From the NCBI RefSeq assembly GCF_011074955.1, contig NZ_WUQJ01000018.1:186001-250000 (forward strand): 64,000 bases of DNA, read 5' to 3'. Position numbers and translations under genes: made by a program. The notes beneath the pieces are model-generated. The model saw nothing but the letters and a program-made list of their open reading frames with translations, did not search any database and was not told the DNA's origin. Source of the DNA: Marinobacter caseinilyticus. Its GTDB lineage: Bacteria > Pseudomonadota > Gammaproteobacteria > Pseudomonadales > Oleiphilaceae. Shown here piece by piece: positions 9,301-20,258 of this stretch (positions within the stretch are counted from its first letter, which is position 1; every line of letters starts with the position of its first letter).

Positions 9301-12075
9301 ATGACAACGATTCATGTGGACGGCCAGTCGTACCAGGTCGTTGGTGCCGACAATCTGTTGCACGCCTGCCTGTCGCTGGGATTGGATGTGCCTTACTTCT
9401 GTTGGCACCCGGCCATGGGCAGCGTTGGCGCGTGTCGCCAGTGTGCGGTTAAGCAGTACCGTGATGCAGACGACACCCAAGGCACGTTGGTGATGTCGTG
9501 CATGGCACCGGTCACCGACAATGCCCGCATCGCCATCAGCGACGAAGAGGCGGTTACCTTCCGCCAGAGCGTCATTGAATGGTTGATGATCAACCATCCC
9601 CACGACTGTCCGGTTTGTGAGGAGGGCGGCCACTGCCACCTGCAGGACATGACCGTAATGACTGGTCATGACCGGCGACGCTACCGCTTCCACAAACGCA
9701 CTCACCGCAACCAGGACCTGGGCCCGTTCGTGGCCCATGAGATGAACCGCTGCATCACCTGCTACCGCTGCGTGCGGTTTTATAACGACTACGCCGGTGG
9801 GCAGGATCTGGGTGCGTTTGGCGCCAATGACAACGTCTATTTTGGCCGCTACAAAGACGGCACTCTGGAGAGTGAGTTTGCCGGTAACCTGACTGAGGTA
9901 TGCCCCACCGGGGTCTTTACCGACCAGACCCACAGCGAACGCTACACCCGCAAATGGGACCTGCAATTCGCCCCCAGTATCTGCCACCAGTGCGCGGTTG
10001 GCTGCAACATCAGCCCGGGCGAACGCTACGGTGACATCCGCCGTATCGAGAACCGGTACCACGGTGAAGTGAACCGTTACTTCCTCTGTGATCGGGGCCG
10101 TTTCGGTTACGGCTACGTCAATCGAGAGGACCGGCCCCGGCAACCGGAATGGCATGGCCACAGTGGCGATGAACGGTTGACACTGGAAGTGGACGCCGCG
10201 CTCGACCGGGGCAGTGACGCCCTGCGGGATGCCTACCGGATAATTGGCATCGGTTCACCCCGCGCCAGCCTGGAAAGCAATCACGCCCTCAAGTTATTGG
10301 TGGGCGCGAACAACTTTGCCACTGGTATGACGGCGGCCGAGCAGGCCTGCGTCAGCTACATGGTCACGCTCAACCGAACCTGCGGGTTGCCCACCCCGAC
10401 TCTGCGTGAGGTTGAGAGCCATGATGCCGTGTTGGTGCTGGGTGAGGACCTGATCCAGAGTGCGGCCCGGCTCGGGTTGGCGGTGCGTCAGGCGGCTCTG
10501 GGCAAGCGCGAGGAATTAGCCGTCGAGCGGGGCATCCCGGTCTGGAACGCCGAAGCGGTGAAGACCCTGGGGCAGGATCACTACCATCCCCTGTACACCG
10601 CATACCCCATCGCCACCGGGCTGGACGCAGTGGCAACCGGGCATTGGTCGCTGGCGCCCAGTGACATTGCCCGGCTGGGCTTTGCCATTGCCCACGCCAT
10701 TGATCCATCAGCGCCGGCGGTCACCGATCTGGATGCCACCATGCAAGCCGACGCCACCCGCATTGCCGTCTCGCTCATGCAGGCCCGCCGGCCATTGGTG
10801 GTCAGCGGAGGGTCCCTCGGTTCGATGGCGATTCTCGAAGCCGCTGGCAATGTCGCGCGGGCGTTGGCCCGGCGCGCCCACGCCGGCGGTCTGGTGCTGG
10901 TCCGGCGGGAGGTCAACAGCACCGGCGTGGACCTGCTCGGGGGCGAGACGCTTGAGTGGGCGCTGGCGGAAGTGCGCGAGCACCGGGCCGATGCGGTGGT
11001 GGTTCTGGAGAACGATCTTTACCAACGGTTGCCGCCGGAGCTGGTCGATACCGCACTGCACCATGCCCGGACCCTGGTGGTGCTGGACCATCAGCGAACA
11101 CCAACGCTGGCCCGCGCCCACCTGTCGTTGCCGGCGGCCAGCTTCGCCGAAGGCGATGGCACGCTGGTCAGCCTGGAAGGCCGGGCGCAGCGGTTTTTCC
11201 AGGTGTTTGATCCGCGTTACATTCGCCCGGAAACCCGCATCCATGAAAGTTGGCGCTGGCTCCACGCCTTGCGGGCCGGCCTGCGGCGCGAATCGGGTTC
11301 GGAAATCACATTGGACGCCATCACCTTGTCATGCGCACAACACAACCCGGCACTGGCAAAGATTGTTGATGTCGCCGAGCCGGCGGATTTTCGCGTCAGT
11401 GGGGTAAAGCTGGCTCGGGAGCCCCACCGCTACAGTGGCCGTACCTCAATGCGGGCCAATCTGAACGTCAGTGAACCGCGGACACCGCAGGATGTGGATA
11501 CCGCTTTTGCGTTTTCCATGGAAGGCTACAACGGCTTTGAGCGGCCCCGTCGGGATGTCGCTTTTGCCTGGGCTCCCGGTTGGAATTCACCCCAGGCCTG
11601 GAATAAATTCACCGATGAGGTCGGTGGTCACCTGCGAGCCGGGGATCCGGGCGTGCGGTTGCTATCGCCACAGCCCGGGGCGTATCGGTATGGCAACGCG
11701 GTGCCGTCGGTGTATACGGCGAAGGATAATCACTGGCAACTGGTGGTTTTGCCACGGCTGTTTGGGGGAGAGGAAACCTCTGCCCGGGCGGCGCCCATTA
11801 TTGAGCGGTCCGCCCCGGTGGTGATCAGCGTGCCCGCCAGTGATGCCGATCGCTTTGGGTTTCGTGACGGCGAACCGGTCACCCTGGTGACGGATGTCGG
11901 CGACTGGGTCTTGCCGGTCCAGGTCTCGCCGACGTTGGCCTCAGGATTGGTGGCGGTGGCCATGGGGGTCGCGCCGGCCTTGACATCGGGCCAGTGGGTT
12001 CGTCTGCGCCGGAGCGACAGCCCCGGAACTGCGTCGGATGCTGCCGGACAACCGTCGGGCGGGGCGTCATCATGA
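9301..12075 (+). CDS. nuoG: NADH-quinone oxidoreductase subunit G
   Basis: NuoG is a 924-residue subunit with an N-terminal iron-sulfur region and a molybdopterin-oxidoreductase-like C-terminal region that carries no cofactor in complex I. The N-terminus has a 2Fe-2S ferredoxin domain ([19 protein letters not shown]), the HxxxCxxC segment [16 protein letters not shown], and the further cluster ligands [11 protein letters not shown] and ICHQCAVGC. The ATG at 9301 is chosen because the ferredoxin fold starts there; the frame is open upstream into nuoF but that part is only a shadow. It is similar in size to Escherichia NuoG. Confidence 0.96.
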   Translation: MTTIHVDGQSYQVVGADNLLHACLSLGLDVPYFCWHPAMGSVGACRQCAVKQYRDADDTQGTLVMSCMAPVTDNARIAISDEEAVTFRQSVIEWLMINHPHDCPVCEEGGHCHLQDMTVMTGHDRRRYRFHKRTHRNQDLGPFVAHEMNRCITCYRCVRFYNDYAGGQDLGAFGANDNVYFGRYKDGTLESEFAGNLTEVCPTGVFTDQTHSERYTRKWDLQFAPSICHQCAVGCNISPGERYGDIRRIENRYHGEVNRYFLCDRGRFGYGYVNREDRPRQPEWHGHSGDERLTLEVDAALDRGSDALRDAYRIIGIGSPRASLESNHALKLLVGANNFATGMTAAEQACVSYMVTLNRTCGLPTPTLREVESHDAVLVLGEDLIQSAARLGLAVRQAALGKREELAVERGIPVWNAEAVKTLGQDHYHPLYTAYPIATGLDAVATGHWSLAPSDIARLGFAIAHAIDPSAPAVTDLDATMQADATRIAVSLMQARRPLVVSGGSLGSMAILEAAGNVARALARRAHAGGLVLVRREVNSTGVDLLGGETLEWALAEVREHRADAVVVLENDLYQRLPPELVDTALHHARTLVVLDHQRTPTLARAHLSLPAASFAEGDGTLVSLEGRAQRFFQVFDPRYIRPETRIHESWRWLHALRAGLRRESGSEITLDAITLSCAQHNPALAKIVDVAEPADFRVSGVKLAREPHRYSGRTSMRANLNVSEPRTPQDVDTAFAFSMEGYNGFERPRRDVAFAWAPGWNSPQAWNKFTDEVGGHLRAGDPGVRLLSPQPGAYRYGNAVPSVYTAKDNHWQLVVLPRLFGGEETSARAAPIIERSAPVVISVPASDADRFGFRDGEPVTLVTDVGDWVLPVQVSPTLASGLVAVAMGVAPALTSGQWVRLRRSDSPGTASDAAGQPSGGASS

Positions 12076-13052
12076 GCTGGCTGAGCCCACAGGTCATGGC
12101 CATCGTGATCGCAGTGGCCCAGGCCGTGATCATACTGCTGGCGGCCGTATTGCTGGGCGCCATTATGACGGTGGTCGAGCGCCGCCTGCTGGGCTTGTGG
12201 CAGGATCGCTACGGGCCGAACCGGGTGGGGCCGTTCGGGTCGTTGCAGGTGGTGGCGGACATGATCAAGATCTTTTTCAAGGAGGACTGGATTCCACCCT
12301 TCGCCGATCGCACATTGTTCGTGCTGGCCCCCGCCATTGCCATGGCCTCGTTACTGCTGTCGTTCATGATCATCCCGATTACGCCCGGCTGGGGCATTGC
12401 CGACCTTCACATCGGCTTGCTGTTTTTCTTCGCAATGGCGGGCATCAACGTCTATGCCGTGTTGTTCGGTGGCTGGGCCAGCGGCAACAAGTACGCCCTG
12501 ATTGGCGCCATGCGGGCGTCGGCGCAAACCCTGTCGTACGAAGTGTTTATGGGGCTGGCACTGATGGGCGTGGTGGCCATTGCCGGGTCGTTCAATATGC
12601 GCGACATCGTGGCGGCGCAAGAGGGCCTGTGGTTCATCGTGCCGCAGTTTTTCGGATTCTGTACCTTCCTGATCGCTGGTATTGCGGTCACCCACCGTCA
12701 CCCGTTTGATCAGCCGGAGGCTGAGCAGGAACTGGCCGACGGTTACCACATTGAATATTCCAGCATGAAGTTCGGCATGTTTTTTATCGGCGAGTACGTT
12801 GGCATGGTGTTGGTGTCGGCGCTGATCGTGACGCTGTTTTTTGGCGGCTGGCAGGGTCCCTGGCTGCCGCCGATTCTCTGGTTTTCGCTCAAGACCGGCG
12901 CGTTTCTGGTGTTTTTTGTGCTGCTTCGGGCTTCGCTACCGAGGCCCCGCTATGACCGGGTCATGAGTTTCGGCTGGCGCGTCTGCCTGCCATTGACGTT
13001 AATCAATCTGCTGGTGACCGGGGGCGTGATTCTGCTCTCGTCACCTCAGTAG
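12072..13052 (+). CDS. nuoH: NADH-quinone oxidoreductase subunit H
   Basis: NuoH (326 residues, about eight membrane helices) links the peripheral arm to the membrane arm and helps form the quinone cavity. Signature segments include [20 protein letters not shown] (about residues 34-53), [17 protein letters not shown] and [11 protein letters not shown]. The ATG at 12072 overlaps the nuoG stop (ATGA). Confidence 0.97.
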   Translation: MSWLSPQVMAIVIAVAQAVIILLAAVLLGAIMTVVERRLLGLWQDRYGPNRVGPFGSLQVVADMIKIFFKEDWIPPFADRTLFVLAPAIAMASLLLSFMIIPITPGWGIADLHIGLLFFFAMAGINVYAVLFGGWASGNKYALIGAMRASAQTLSYEVFMGLALMGVVAIAGSFNMRDIVAAQEGLWFIVPQFFGFCTFLIAGIAVTHRHPFDQPEAEQELADGYHIEYSSMKFGMFFIGEYVGMVLVSALIVTLFFGGWQGPWLPPILWFSLKTGAFLVFFVLLRASLPRPRYDRVMSFGWRVCLPLTLINLLVTGGVILLSSPQ

Positions 13053-13065
13053 AAGGAGGCCCTGC

Positions 13066-13605
13066 ATGCTGAAGTGGCTGTTTGTCGGCACCTGGTCCCA
13101 GTTGCGCACGCTGGGCCTAGTGTTCATGCACACCTTTCACAAGCGCGAAACGCTCAATTACCCGGAGCAGGCGGTCGAGCTGCCGCCCCGGTATCGGGGC
13201 CGCATTGTGCTGACCCGGGACCCGGACGGGGAGGAGCGTTGCGTGGCGTGCAACCTGTGTGCGGTTGCGTGTCCGGTGGACTGTATTTCATTGCAGAAAG
13301 GTGAGCAGGATGACGGGCGCTGGTATCCGGAGTTCTTCCGGATCAACTTTTCACGCTGCATTTTCTGCGGCATGTGTGAAGAGGCGTGTCCGACCTCTGC
13401 GATTCAGTTGACACCGGATTTTGAGTTGGGAGAGTTCGACCGGCAGGAACTGGTGTATGAGAAAGAAGACCTGCTGATTAACGGGCCGGGCAAGGACCAT
13501 GAGTACCATTTTTACCGGGTCGCCGGGCTATCAATCGCGGGCAAGGGCAAGGGGCAGGCCCAGAATGAAGCGCCACCCATCGACGTCAAAACGTTGTTGC
13601 CATAA
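13066..13605 (+). CDS. nuoI: NADH-quinone oxidoreductase subunit I
   Basis: NuoI is a 179-residue ferredoxin-like subunit carrying clusters N6a and N6b. Two complete 4Fe-4S motifs are visible: C59-C62-C65-C69 ([12 protein letters not shown]) and C98-C101-C104-C108 ([12 protein letters not shown]). AAGGAGG precedes the ATG with good spacing, 13 bp after nuoH. Confidence 0.97.
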   Translation: MLKWLFVGTWSQLRTLGLVFMHTFHKRETLNYPEQAVELPPRYRGRIVLTRDPDGEERCVACNLCAVACPVDCISLQKGEQDDGRWYPEFFRINFSRCIFCGMCEEACPTSAIQLTPDFELGEFDRQELVYEKEDLLINGPGKDHEYHFYRVAGLSIAGKGKGQAQNEAPPIDVKTLLP

Positions 13606-13642
13606 GCCATACCACCTCGCAGAGCGGCACAAGGAGCATTGC

Positions 13643-14170
13643 ATGACGTTGGCATTCTATCTCAGTGGTTTGGTCGCGGTGTTGGCCACCCTCGGTGTTA
13701 TTGCGGGCACCAACGCCGTGCACGCGTTGCTGAACCTGATCGTCTCGCTGATTGCCGTCGCCATGGTGTTTTTTGCCTTGGGGGCCCCCTTTGCCGGGGC
13801 GCTGGAGATCATCGTGTACGCCGGCGCCATCATGGTGCTGTTTGTCTTCGTGGTGATGATTCTCAACTTGGGCGAGGGCGCGGCCGAGCAGGAACGGTTG
13901 TGGCTCCAGGCCCGCACCTGGGTGGCGCCGTCGCTGCTGTCGGCGGTGTTGCTGGTGACGATGGTGATGATGTTGTGGGGGCAGGACGGCGGTCGCCACA
14001 TTACCGGCGACCTGCTGACTGCCAAAGCCGTTGGCATCACCTTGTTCGGGCCCTGGCTATTGGTGGTTGAACTGGCGGCCATGCTGCTGTTGGCGGCGCT
14101 GGTGACCGCATCCCACGTTGGCCGGATGGCGGAGGCCGGGACGACCAAAAGCGTGGGGAGCAAACCATGA
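13643..14170 (+). CDS. nuoJ: NADH-quinone oxidoreductase subunit J
   Basis: NuoJ is a 175-residue membrane-arm subunit with five hydrophobic helices; the conserved [20 protein letters not shown] helix, with its pi-bulge tyrosine region, lies at about residues 55-74. The ATG at 13643, preceded by AAGGAG, is preferred to an in-frame upstream start inside nuoI. The stop overlaps nuoK by ATGA. Confidence 0.96.
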   Translation: MTLAFYLSGLVAVLATLGVIAGTNAVHALLNLIVSLIAVAMVFFALGAPFAGALEIIVYAGAIMVLFVFVVMILNLGEGAAEQERLWLQARTWVAPSLLSAVLLVTMVMMLWGQDGGRHITGDLLTAKAVGITLFGPWLLVVELAAMLLLAALVTASHVGRMAEAGTTKSVGSKP

Positions 14171-14490
14171 GTGCCATGGCGGCGCAGGGTATCCCGATGG
14201 AGCACGGCCTCATTCTGGCGGCAATTCTGTTTGTCCTGGGCCTGACCGGATTGATGTTCCGGCGCAATATGGTGTTTGTGCTGATGAGCCTGGAGGTCAT
14301 GCTCAACGCCGCTGGCCTGGCCTTTATTGTGGCCGGCACCGCCTGGGGCCAACCGGAGGGGCAAGCGATGTTCCTGCTGGTGATTACGCTGGCGGCCGCC
14401 GAGGCCAGTGTCGGGCTGGCGCTGCTGATCCAGCTGTATCAGCGCTTCCGCACGCTGGATACCGACGCAGTTAGCAGGATGCGAGGATAA
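14167..14490 (+). CDS. nuoK: NADH-quinone oxidoreductase subunit K
   Basis: NuoK is a 107-residue, three-helix antiporter-like subunit of the membrane arm. The conserved glutamates of the proton path are seen in [15 protein letters not shown] (second helix) and [13 protein letters not shown] (third helix). It overlaps nuoJ at its start and nuoL at its stop (TAATG). Confidence 0.97.
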   Translation: MSAMAAQGIPMEHGLILAAILFVLGLTGLMFRRNMVFVLMSLEVMLNAAGLAFIVAGTAWGQPEGQAMFLLVITLAAAEASVGLALLIQLYQRFRTLDTDAVSRMRG

Positions 14491-16376
14491 TGGACCATTC
14501 GCTGTCTGTGCCATGGGCGATGCTGCTGTTGCCGCTAACCTTTCTGCTGCCTCTGGCGGGCACCCTGGTCCTGGCGTTGTCGCGGGGGCGGCTGGGCCCC
14601 GGGGTCAGTGTTTGGATCGGCACCGCCAGTGTCGGGTTGGCGGCGGTGGTGACGGCACTGCTGGCGGCAGAGTACGCCGCCAGCGATGGCACTGCGATCA
14701 ATCTCACGTGGTGGCGCTGGATTTCAGTCGGGGCGTTCGCGCCCACAATCGGGTTGAGGCTGGACGGCCTGGCGCTGACCATGCTGGGTGTCATTACCGG
14801 TGTTGGCTTTCTGATCCATCTGTTTGCCGGTTGGTACATGCGCGGAGAATTGGGTATTACCCGTTTTTACGCGTACATGAACCTGTTTGTCTTCAGCATG
14901 GTGTTGCTGGTGTTGGGGGACAACCTGTTACTGCTGTTCCTGGGTTGGGAGGGCGTGGGATTGTGCTCTTATCTGCTCATCGGCTACTACTACGAGCACT
15001 CCGCCAACGGCGCCGCAGCCTTCAAGGCATTCATTGTCACCCGCATTGGCGATGTGTTTCTGGCGATCGGGTTGTTCCTGCTGTTCAGTGAACTCGGCAC
15101 CCTCAATATTGCCGTGATTCTGGAGCGTATCCCGCAGCTATGGGCTCAGGGCGATGCAACCGCAGAGCTGGCTGCGTTGCTGATTCTAGGCGGTGCGCTG
15201 GGCAAATCCGCCCAAGTGCCGCTGCACACCTGGCTTGCCGATGCGATGGCCGGCCCGACCCCGGTGTCAGCGTTGATCCACGCCGCCACCATGGTGACCG
15301 CCGGCGTGTACCTGATTGCCCGTCTGCACGGAGTGTTTGACCTGGCCCCCCATGCGCAGTACCTGGTGGGTGTAATTGGCGCCCTGACTCTGCTGTTGGC
15401 CGGTTTCGCCGCCTTGGCCCAGACCGACATTAAACGGGTACTGGCGTACTCCACCATGAGCCAGATCGGTTATATGTTCCTGGCGCTGGGGGTGGGGGCG
15501 TACGACGCTGCGATTTTCCATCTGATGACCCACGCGTTCTTCAAGGCTTTGCTGTTCCTATCAGCCGGTGCGGTGATCATCAGTTGTCACCATGAGCAGG
15601 ACATGCGTCAGCTCGGCGGGCTGTGGCGCCGATTACCGCTGGCGTACGGCGGGTTCGTGGTGGGCGGTGCGGCGTTGGCGGCATTGCCGCTAGTGACGGC
15701 CGGTTTCTACAGCAAGGATGAAATTCTGTGGCAAGCCTTCGCGGCCGACCAGACCGGGCTGCTGGCCGCCGGCCTGATGGGGGCGGTACTGACGTCCATT
15801 TACACCCTGCGCCTGATCATCGGTACTTTTCACGGTGCCATGCGCAGTGACCACGCCCGCAAAGCCGAACCTGGTCGGGGACTGCAACATGGCCTGCCGC
15901 TGGTGGTGTTGGCGATACTCTCGACCTTGCTCGGCGGCTTGATCGTGCCCCCGCTGGCTAGCGTGCTGCCTGCTGGACCGGGTGAGGGCGTGACTGCCGG
16001 GCACACCGCCGTGGAGTTGCTGGCAACCGCCGCCGCGATGGCCGGTGTGGCCGCCGGGGTGTGGCTGTTTGTATTTCGCCGTCTCTGGTTAACGCAACAG
16101 GTCGCCCGGGGTTGGGCCTCCAAACTCTGGTGGTTGTGGCACGACGCCTGGGGCTTTGACCATGTGTTCGATCGCACCCTGGTGCAACCTTACCGCGCAT
16201 TGGTGAACTGGCTGCGCAACGACCCGGTCGATGGCATCTTTAACGCCGTGGCCCGGACTGCGAAGCTGTTGAATACAGGCCTGACCCGCACCCAGACCGG
16301 CCGGGTAAGAACCTACGCCACCGGCATGGTGCTTGGTGCCACCGTGATATTGCTGACCTTGTCCTGGGGAGCCTGA
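14490..16376 (+). CDS. nuoL: NADH-quinone oxidoreductase subunit L
   Basis: NuoL is a 628-residue proton-pumping subunit related to Mrp antiporters, with about 14-16 membrane helices and a long amphipathic lateral helix at the C-terminus. Key antiporter signatures are LFLGWEGVGLCSYLLIGYYY (proton-path glutamate) and GKSAQVPLHTWLADAMAGPT (conserved lysine and histidine). An 86-bp gap follows before nuoM, the only sizeable break in the second half of the operon. Confidence 0.97.
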   Translation: MDHSLSVPWAMLLLPLTFLLPLAGTLVLALSRGRLGPGVSVWIGTASVGLAAVVTALLAAEYAASDGTAINLTWWRWISVGAFAPTIGLRLDGLALTMLGVITGVGFLIHLFAGWYMRGELGITRFYAYMNLFVFSMVLLVLGDNLLLLFLGWEGVGLCSYLLIGYYYEHSANGAAAFKAFIVTRIGDVFLAIGLFLLFSELGTLNIAVILERIPQLWAQGDATAELAALLILGGALGKSAQVPLHTWLADAMAGPTPVSALIHAATMVTAGVYLIARLHGVFDLAPHAQYLVGVIGALTLLLAGFAALAQTDIKRVLAYSTMSQIGYMFLALGVGAYDAAIFHLMTHAFFKALLFLSAGAVIISCHHEQDMRQLGGLWRRLPLAYGGFVVGGAALAALPLVTAGFYSKDEILWQAFAADQTGLLAAGLMGAVLTSIYTLRLIIGTFHGAMRSDHARKAEPGRGLQHGLPLVVLAILSTLLGGLIVPPLASVLPAGPGEGVTAGHTAVELLATAAAMAGVAAGVWLFVFRRLWLTQQVARGWASKLWWLWHDAWGFDHVFDRTLVQPYRALVNWLRNDPVDGIFNAVARTAKLLNTGLTRTQTGRVRTYATGMVLGATVILLTLSWGA

Positions 16377-16462
16377 CAACGATGAGTGCACGTCATGATT
16401 GATCCAACAGCCTACAATCGCCGTCCTACCATGGGCTGCATGGTGTTGGGGGTGCCACGCCC

Positions 16463-18010
16463 ATGATGCTGGTCTGGCTGATCCTGATTCCCTTCGTGGG
16501 TGGCTTATTGTCCTGGCAGGCTGACCGCTGGGGCGACAAGGCACCGCGCTGGATTGCGTTGGTGACCATGGTGCTGGTGTTGTTGATGACGCTGGCGCTC
16601 TGGCTGCACGGTGATTACGAATTGCCAGCACTGACCGGGGAGTCACAGGCCATACGCTGGGCCATGGAGTGGCGGGTGGCCTGGATTCCCCGGTTTGGCA
16701 TCGACATTCATCTGGCGCTTGACGGTCTGTCGCTGGTGCTGATTGCACTGACCGGCTTCCTGGGCACGCTGGCGGTGTTGTGCTCGTGGAAAGAAATCGT
16801 CCACCGAGTGGGCTTTTTCCACCTCAACTTGTTGTTCATTCTGGCCGGTGTAGTCGGGGTGTTCCTTGCCATTGACCTGTTTCTGTTCTTCTTCTTCTGG
16901 GAAATGATGCTGGTGCCGATGTACTTCCTGATCGCCCTCTGGGGTCACAGTGGGTCGGAGGGCAGAACCCGAATCCGGGCCGCGGTCAAATTCTTCCTGT
17001 ATACCCAGTCCAGCGGCCTGTTGATGCTGGTCGCCATTCTGGCACTGGTGTTCAGCCATCATACAGTGACCGGCACCTATTCCTTCAGCTACGAGGTGCT
17101 GCTGGACTCGTCGCTGTCGGAGGAGCTTGCAATGTGGCTGATGCTGGGTTTCTTTGTCGCCTTTGCGGTCAAATTACCGGTAGTGCCGTTACACGGCTGG
17201 CTGCCCGACGCTCACGCTCAGGCGCCAACAGCGGGCAGCGTGGATCTGGCCGGGATTCTGCTGAAAACCGCGGCTTACGGCATGCTGCGGTTTGCGCTGC
17301 CGCTGTTCCCCGAAGCCTCCCAGACGTTTGCGCCAGTGGCGATGACCCTGGGACTGGTCGGGGTATTTTACGGCGCGATACTGGCCTGCGGCCAGCAGGA
17401 CATCAAACGGCTGATCGCCTACACCAGCATTTCCCACATGGGCTTTGTCCTGATCGGTATTTACTCCGGTTCGGCGCTCGCCCTTCAGGGCGTGGTGGTG
17501 CTGATGGTGGCCCATGCATTCTCGGCCGCCGGACTGTTTATTCTCAGTGGCCAGCTCTATGAACGCCTGCACACCCGTGATATGCGACACATGGGCGGAC
17601 TCTGGGGCCGGCTGGGTAGCTTGCCGGGGTTTTCACTGGTGTTTGTGGTGGCTTCTCTGGGGATGCCGGGAACGGCGAATTTTGTCGGCGAATTCATGGT
17701 GTTGTTCGGTACCTTTCCGGTTGCCCCGGTGGTGGTGGTGATCGGTTGTGGCGGACTGGTGCTGGCGGCGATCTATTCACTGATCCTGATGCAGCGGGTG
17801 TACTTCGGCCCGGCGCAGGGGCACGGCGTGCTGGCGGATCTGGACTGGCGCGAGTACACCATGCTGCTGGGGCTGGTCGCGTTGGTGTTGCTGTTCGGGC
17901 TCTACCCGCAACCGCTGCTGGACACCACGGCCGCTTCCATGGCCGAAGTGGAGCAGTTGTTCCAGAACGCACCGCCGAAGGTTGGCCCTTTGCTTAGCGG
18001 GGGCCAGTGA
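16463..18010 (+). CDS. nuoM: NADH-quinone oxidoreductase subunit M
   Basis: NuoM (515 residues) is the second large antiporter-like proton-pumping subunit. Signatures include LFFFFWEMMLVPMYFLIALW (functional glutamate) and KLPVVPLHGWLPDAHAQAPT. Two ATG codons lie at the start; the first (16463) gives MMLVWLILIPFVGG, which matches the family's N-terminus. The stop overlaps the nuoN start (TGATG). Confidence 0.97.
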   Translation: MMLVWLILIPFVGGLLSWQADRWGDKAPRWIALVTMVLVLLMTLALWLHGDYELPALTGESQAIRWAMEWRVAWIPRFGIDIHLALDGLSLVLIALTGFLGTLAVLCSWKEIVHRVGFFHLNLLFILAGVVGVFLAIDLFLFFFFWEMMLVPMYFLIALWGHSGSEGRTRIRAAVKFFLYTQSSGLLMLVAILALVFSHHTVTGTYSFSYEVLLDSSLSEELAMWLMLGFFVAFAVKLPVVPLHGWLPDAHAQAPTAGSVDLAGILLKTAAYGMLRFALPLFPEASQTFAPVAMTLGLVGVFYGAILACGQQDIKRLIAYTSISHMGFVLIGIYSGSALALQGVVVLMVAHAFSAAGLFILSGQLYERLHTRDMRHMGGLWGRLGSLPGFSLVFVVASLGMPGTANFVGEFMVLFGTFPVAPVVVVIGCGGLVLAAIYSLILMQRVYFGPAQGHGVLADLDWREYTMLLGLVALVLLFGLYPQPLLDTTAASMAEVEQLFQNAPPKVGPLLSGGQ

Positions 18011-19452
18011 TGCTGAAACTGAGCTATTTGGTTGCTTTTGTGCCGATCATCCTGGTCTGTGCCACCGCCGTTACCGTGATGCTGGGCATCGCCTGGCGGC
18101 GTCAGCATGCGGTCACCGCCATTGTCACGGTGGTCGGGCTGAATCTGGCGCTGGTGACGGCGTGGCTGGTGGGACAGGCCGCCATTATTACCACGCCGTT
18201 GCTGGTGTTCGACGATCTTACCCTGTTCGCATCGGTGTTGATTCTGACCGCTACCCTGGCCTGCGCCACCTTTTGCCATGTGTATCTGGAAGGGTACCCG
18301 GGCGCCAAAGAGGAATTTTACCTGTTGATGCTGTGCGCGGCGGCCGGCGGCCTGGTTTTGGTGGCCAGCCGTCATCTGGCCACCTTGTTTCTGGGTCTGG
18401 AGCTGTTGTCGATGCCGCTTTATGGCATGTTGGCGTACACCTTCAGAGACCGGCGCTCACTGGAATCCGGCATTAAATATCTGGTGCTGTCGGCGGCGGC
18501 AACCGCGTTTCTGCTGTTCGGCATGGCGTTGCTGTATGCCCAGACCGGGCGCCTGGATCTGTCGGGGCTGATCAGCGGGCTGACCGCATCGACCGGGGTC
18601 TGGGGCCTGGCCGGCGCGGGCCTGATGCTGGTGGGCCTGGGTTTCAAGTTGTCGATTGTGCCGTTTCATTTGTGGACGCCGGACGTCTACGAGGGCGGGC
18701 CGGGGCCCGCCGCCACGTTTCTTGCCACGGCCAGCAAGGTGGCGGTCTTTGTGGTGGTGTTGCGGCTGATGCTGGCGGCGCCGGTATTCCAGGAGCGATG
18801 GCTTCACGATGTCTTGACGACCCTGGCGCTGCTCACCATGTTGGTGGGCAACCTGCTGGCGCTGCTGCAGTCGAACCTGAAGCGTCTGTTGGGTTATTCA
18901 TCAATCGCCCATTTCGGTTACCTGCTGGTCGCCCTGGTGGTGGGCACCGGTCTGGCGGTTGAGACCGCCTGCCTTTATCTGGTGACTTATATGATCACCA
19001 CCCTTGGCGCGTTCGGGGTGGTGACTTTGTTGTCGAGCCCCTACACCGGAGAAGACGCCTCGGCGCTGCATCATTACAGGGGGCTGTTCTGGCGTCGGCC
19101 CTACCTGGCGGCGGTCCTGACCGTGTGTTTGCTATCGCTGGCGGGGATTCCGTTCACCGCAGGCTTCATCGGCAAGTTTTATATCATTGCCCTGGGCGTT
19201 GATGCTCAACGCTGGTGGCTGGTCGGCGGCATCATTCTCGGCAGTGTCGTTGGATTGTACTATTACCTGCGGGTACTGGTGACGCTTTACCTGGTTGAGC
19301 CTGGCATGCGGCGCCGCGATGCGACCAACGACTGGGGTCTGCGTGCAGGCGGCCTGGTGGTGATTGGCCTGGCATTGTTGGTGCTGCTGATGGGCGTGTA
19401 CCCATCGCCAGTGATTGAGTGGGCCGAAGCCATGGTGATTGCGGTGCTGTGA
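18010..19452 (+). CDS. nuoN: NADH-quinone oxidoreductase subunit N
   Basis: NuoN (480 residues) is the third antiporter-like subunit and the last gene of the operon. Signatures are LFLGLELLSMPLYGMLAY (functional glutamate) and KLSIVPFHLWTPDVYEGGP. The ATG at 18010 overlaps the nuoM stop; a GTG one codon earlier is also possible. No clear terminator is visible directly after the stop. Confidence 0.97.
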   Translation: MLKLSYLVAFVPIILVCATAVTVMLGIAWRRQHAVTAIVTVVGLNLALVTAWLVGQAAIITTPLLVFDDLTLFASVLILTATLACATFCHVYLEGYPGAKEEFYLLMLCAAAGGLVLVASRHLATLFLGLELLSMPLYGMLAYTFRDRRSLESGIKYLVLSAAATAFLLFGMALLYAQTGRLDLSGLISGLTASTGVWGLAGAGLMLVGLGFKLSIVPFHLWTPDVYEGGPGPAATFLATASKVAVFVVVLRLMLAAPVFQERWLHDVLTTLALLTMLVGNLLALLQSNLKRLLGYSSIAHFGYLLVALVVGTGLAVETACLYLVTYMITTLGAFGVVTLLSSPYTGEDASALHHYRGLFWRRPYLAAVLTVCLLSLAGIPFTAGFIGKFYIIALGVDAQRWWLVGGIILGSVVGLYYYLRVLVTLYLVEPGMRRRDATNDWGLRAGGLVVIGLALLVLLMGVYPSPVIEWAEAMVIAVL

Positions 19453-19793
19453 TTTTGCCTCTCGTTCCCGGCGATCGTTTCCAGCCCTCTTTCCCTCTTT
19501 CTTGCTTTCATCTGATGAGGTGGTCTGACACCGGGCCGGATTAATTTTGTGTGAATCCCCTGCAGAATGGCGGCAGAGTGTCTAGACTGCGGTCATTACC
19601 AAGCCGACTGCTCCGCCCGTCGGGATCGGCCGCCAGCGTTTCAATGCGTAATCTGGGCGAACGAGCCTAAAAGTAATCAGAAACCCCCGCATGCTTCACC
19701 AATGACGACCACAGTGACTTTGTCGCAGGGTGTCGTTTGGATGCTTCATAACCTAATAGGGCGTTAAGCGCCCGAACAAGGGAGAATCTCGGC
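19453..19793. other. Intergenic region between nuoN and the molybdenum hydroxylase genes
   Basis: This 341-bp region presumably holds the end of the nuo transcript and the promoter of the next operon. I see no strong hairpin and no convincing -35/-10 pair. An open frame at 19567-19767 has no ribosome binding site and no protein-like pattern. AGGGAGAATC sits at the right distance before the start at 19794. Confidence 0.5.
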
Positions 19794-20255
19794 ATGGCCG
19801 TCACATTTCAGCTCAACGGACAACAAGTCACTGCGGACGTCGAACCCGATACCCCATTGCTGTGGGTGATCCGCGATACGTTTCACCTTACCGGCACCAA
19901 ATTCGGATGCGGTATTGCCCAGTGCGGAGCCTGCACCGTTCACCTCAATGGCATGACCCGGCGCTCCTGCGTCACGCCAGTATCCCAGGTGGAAGGCGGC
20001 ACGGTGACCACCATCGAGGGTCTGGACAGTAAGGAAGCCAAGGCCATTCAGGACGCCTGGGTCGGTATTGATGTACCCCAGTGTGGTTTCTGTCAATCCG
20101 GCCAGGTGATGTCCGCGGTTGCGTTGCTGCGCGAAGTGCCGAAACCGACCGACGACAACATTGACCAGGCGATGGCGGGCAATATATGCCGTTGTGCCAC
20201 CTATGTGCGGATACGGCAGGCAATCCACAACGCCGCCGACACGTTGGAGGGCTAA
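19794..20255 (+). CDS. iorA: Isoquinoline 1-oxidoreductase-type 2Fe-2S subunit
   Basis: This 153-residue small subunit of a molybdenum hydroxylase carries two 2Fe-2S clusters. The plant-ferredoxin-like ligands are C39, C44, C47 and C59 (FGCGIAQCGACTVHLNG), and the second, helical-domain set is C97, C100, C132 and C134 (CGFCQSGQ, ICRCATYVRI). It passes electrons from the molybdopterin subunit encoded 4 bp downstream. The symbol follows the IorAB family; the actual substrate may be another aldehyde or N-heterocycle. Confidence 0.93.
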   Translation: MAVTFQLNGQQVTADVEPDTPLLWVIRDTFHLTGTKFGCGIAQCGACTVHLNGMTRRSCVTPVSQVEGGTVTTIEGLDSKEAKAIQDAWVGIDVPQCGFCQSGQVMSAVALLREVPKPTDDNIDQAMAGNICRCATYVRIRQAIHNAADTLEG

Positions 20256-20258
20256 GCC

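Noticed and set aside
8022..9302. 426-codon open frame on the minus strand across nuoF
   Set aside because: It is a shadow of the nuoF reading frame in high-GC DNA, with no ribosome binding site or family motifs.
19567..19767. 66-codon frame between nuoN and iorA
   Set aside because: No ribosome binding site and no protein-like pattern; the region looks like promoter DNA.
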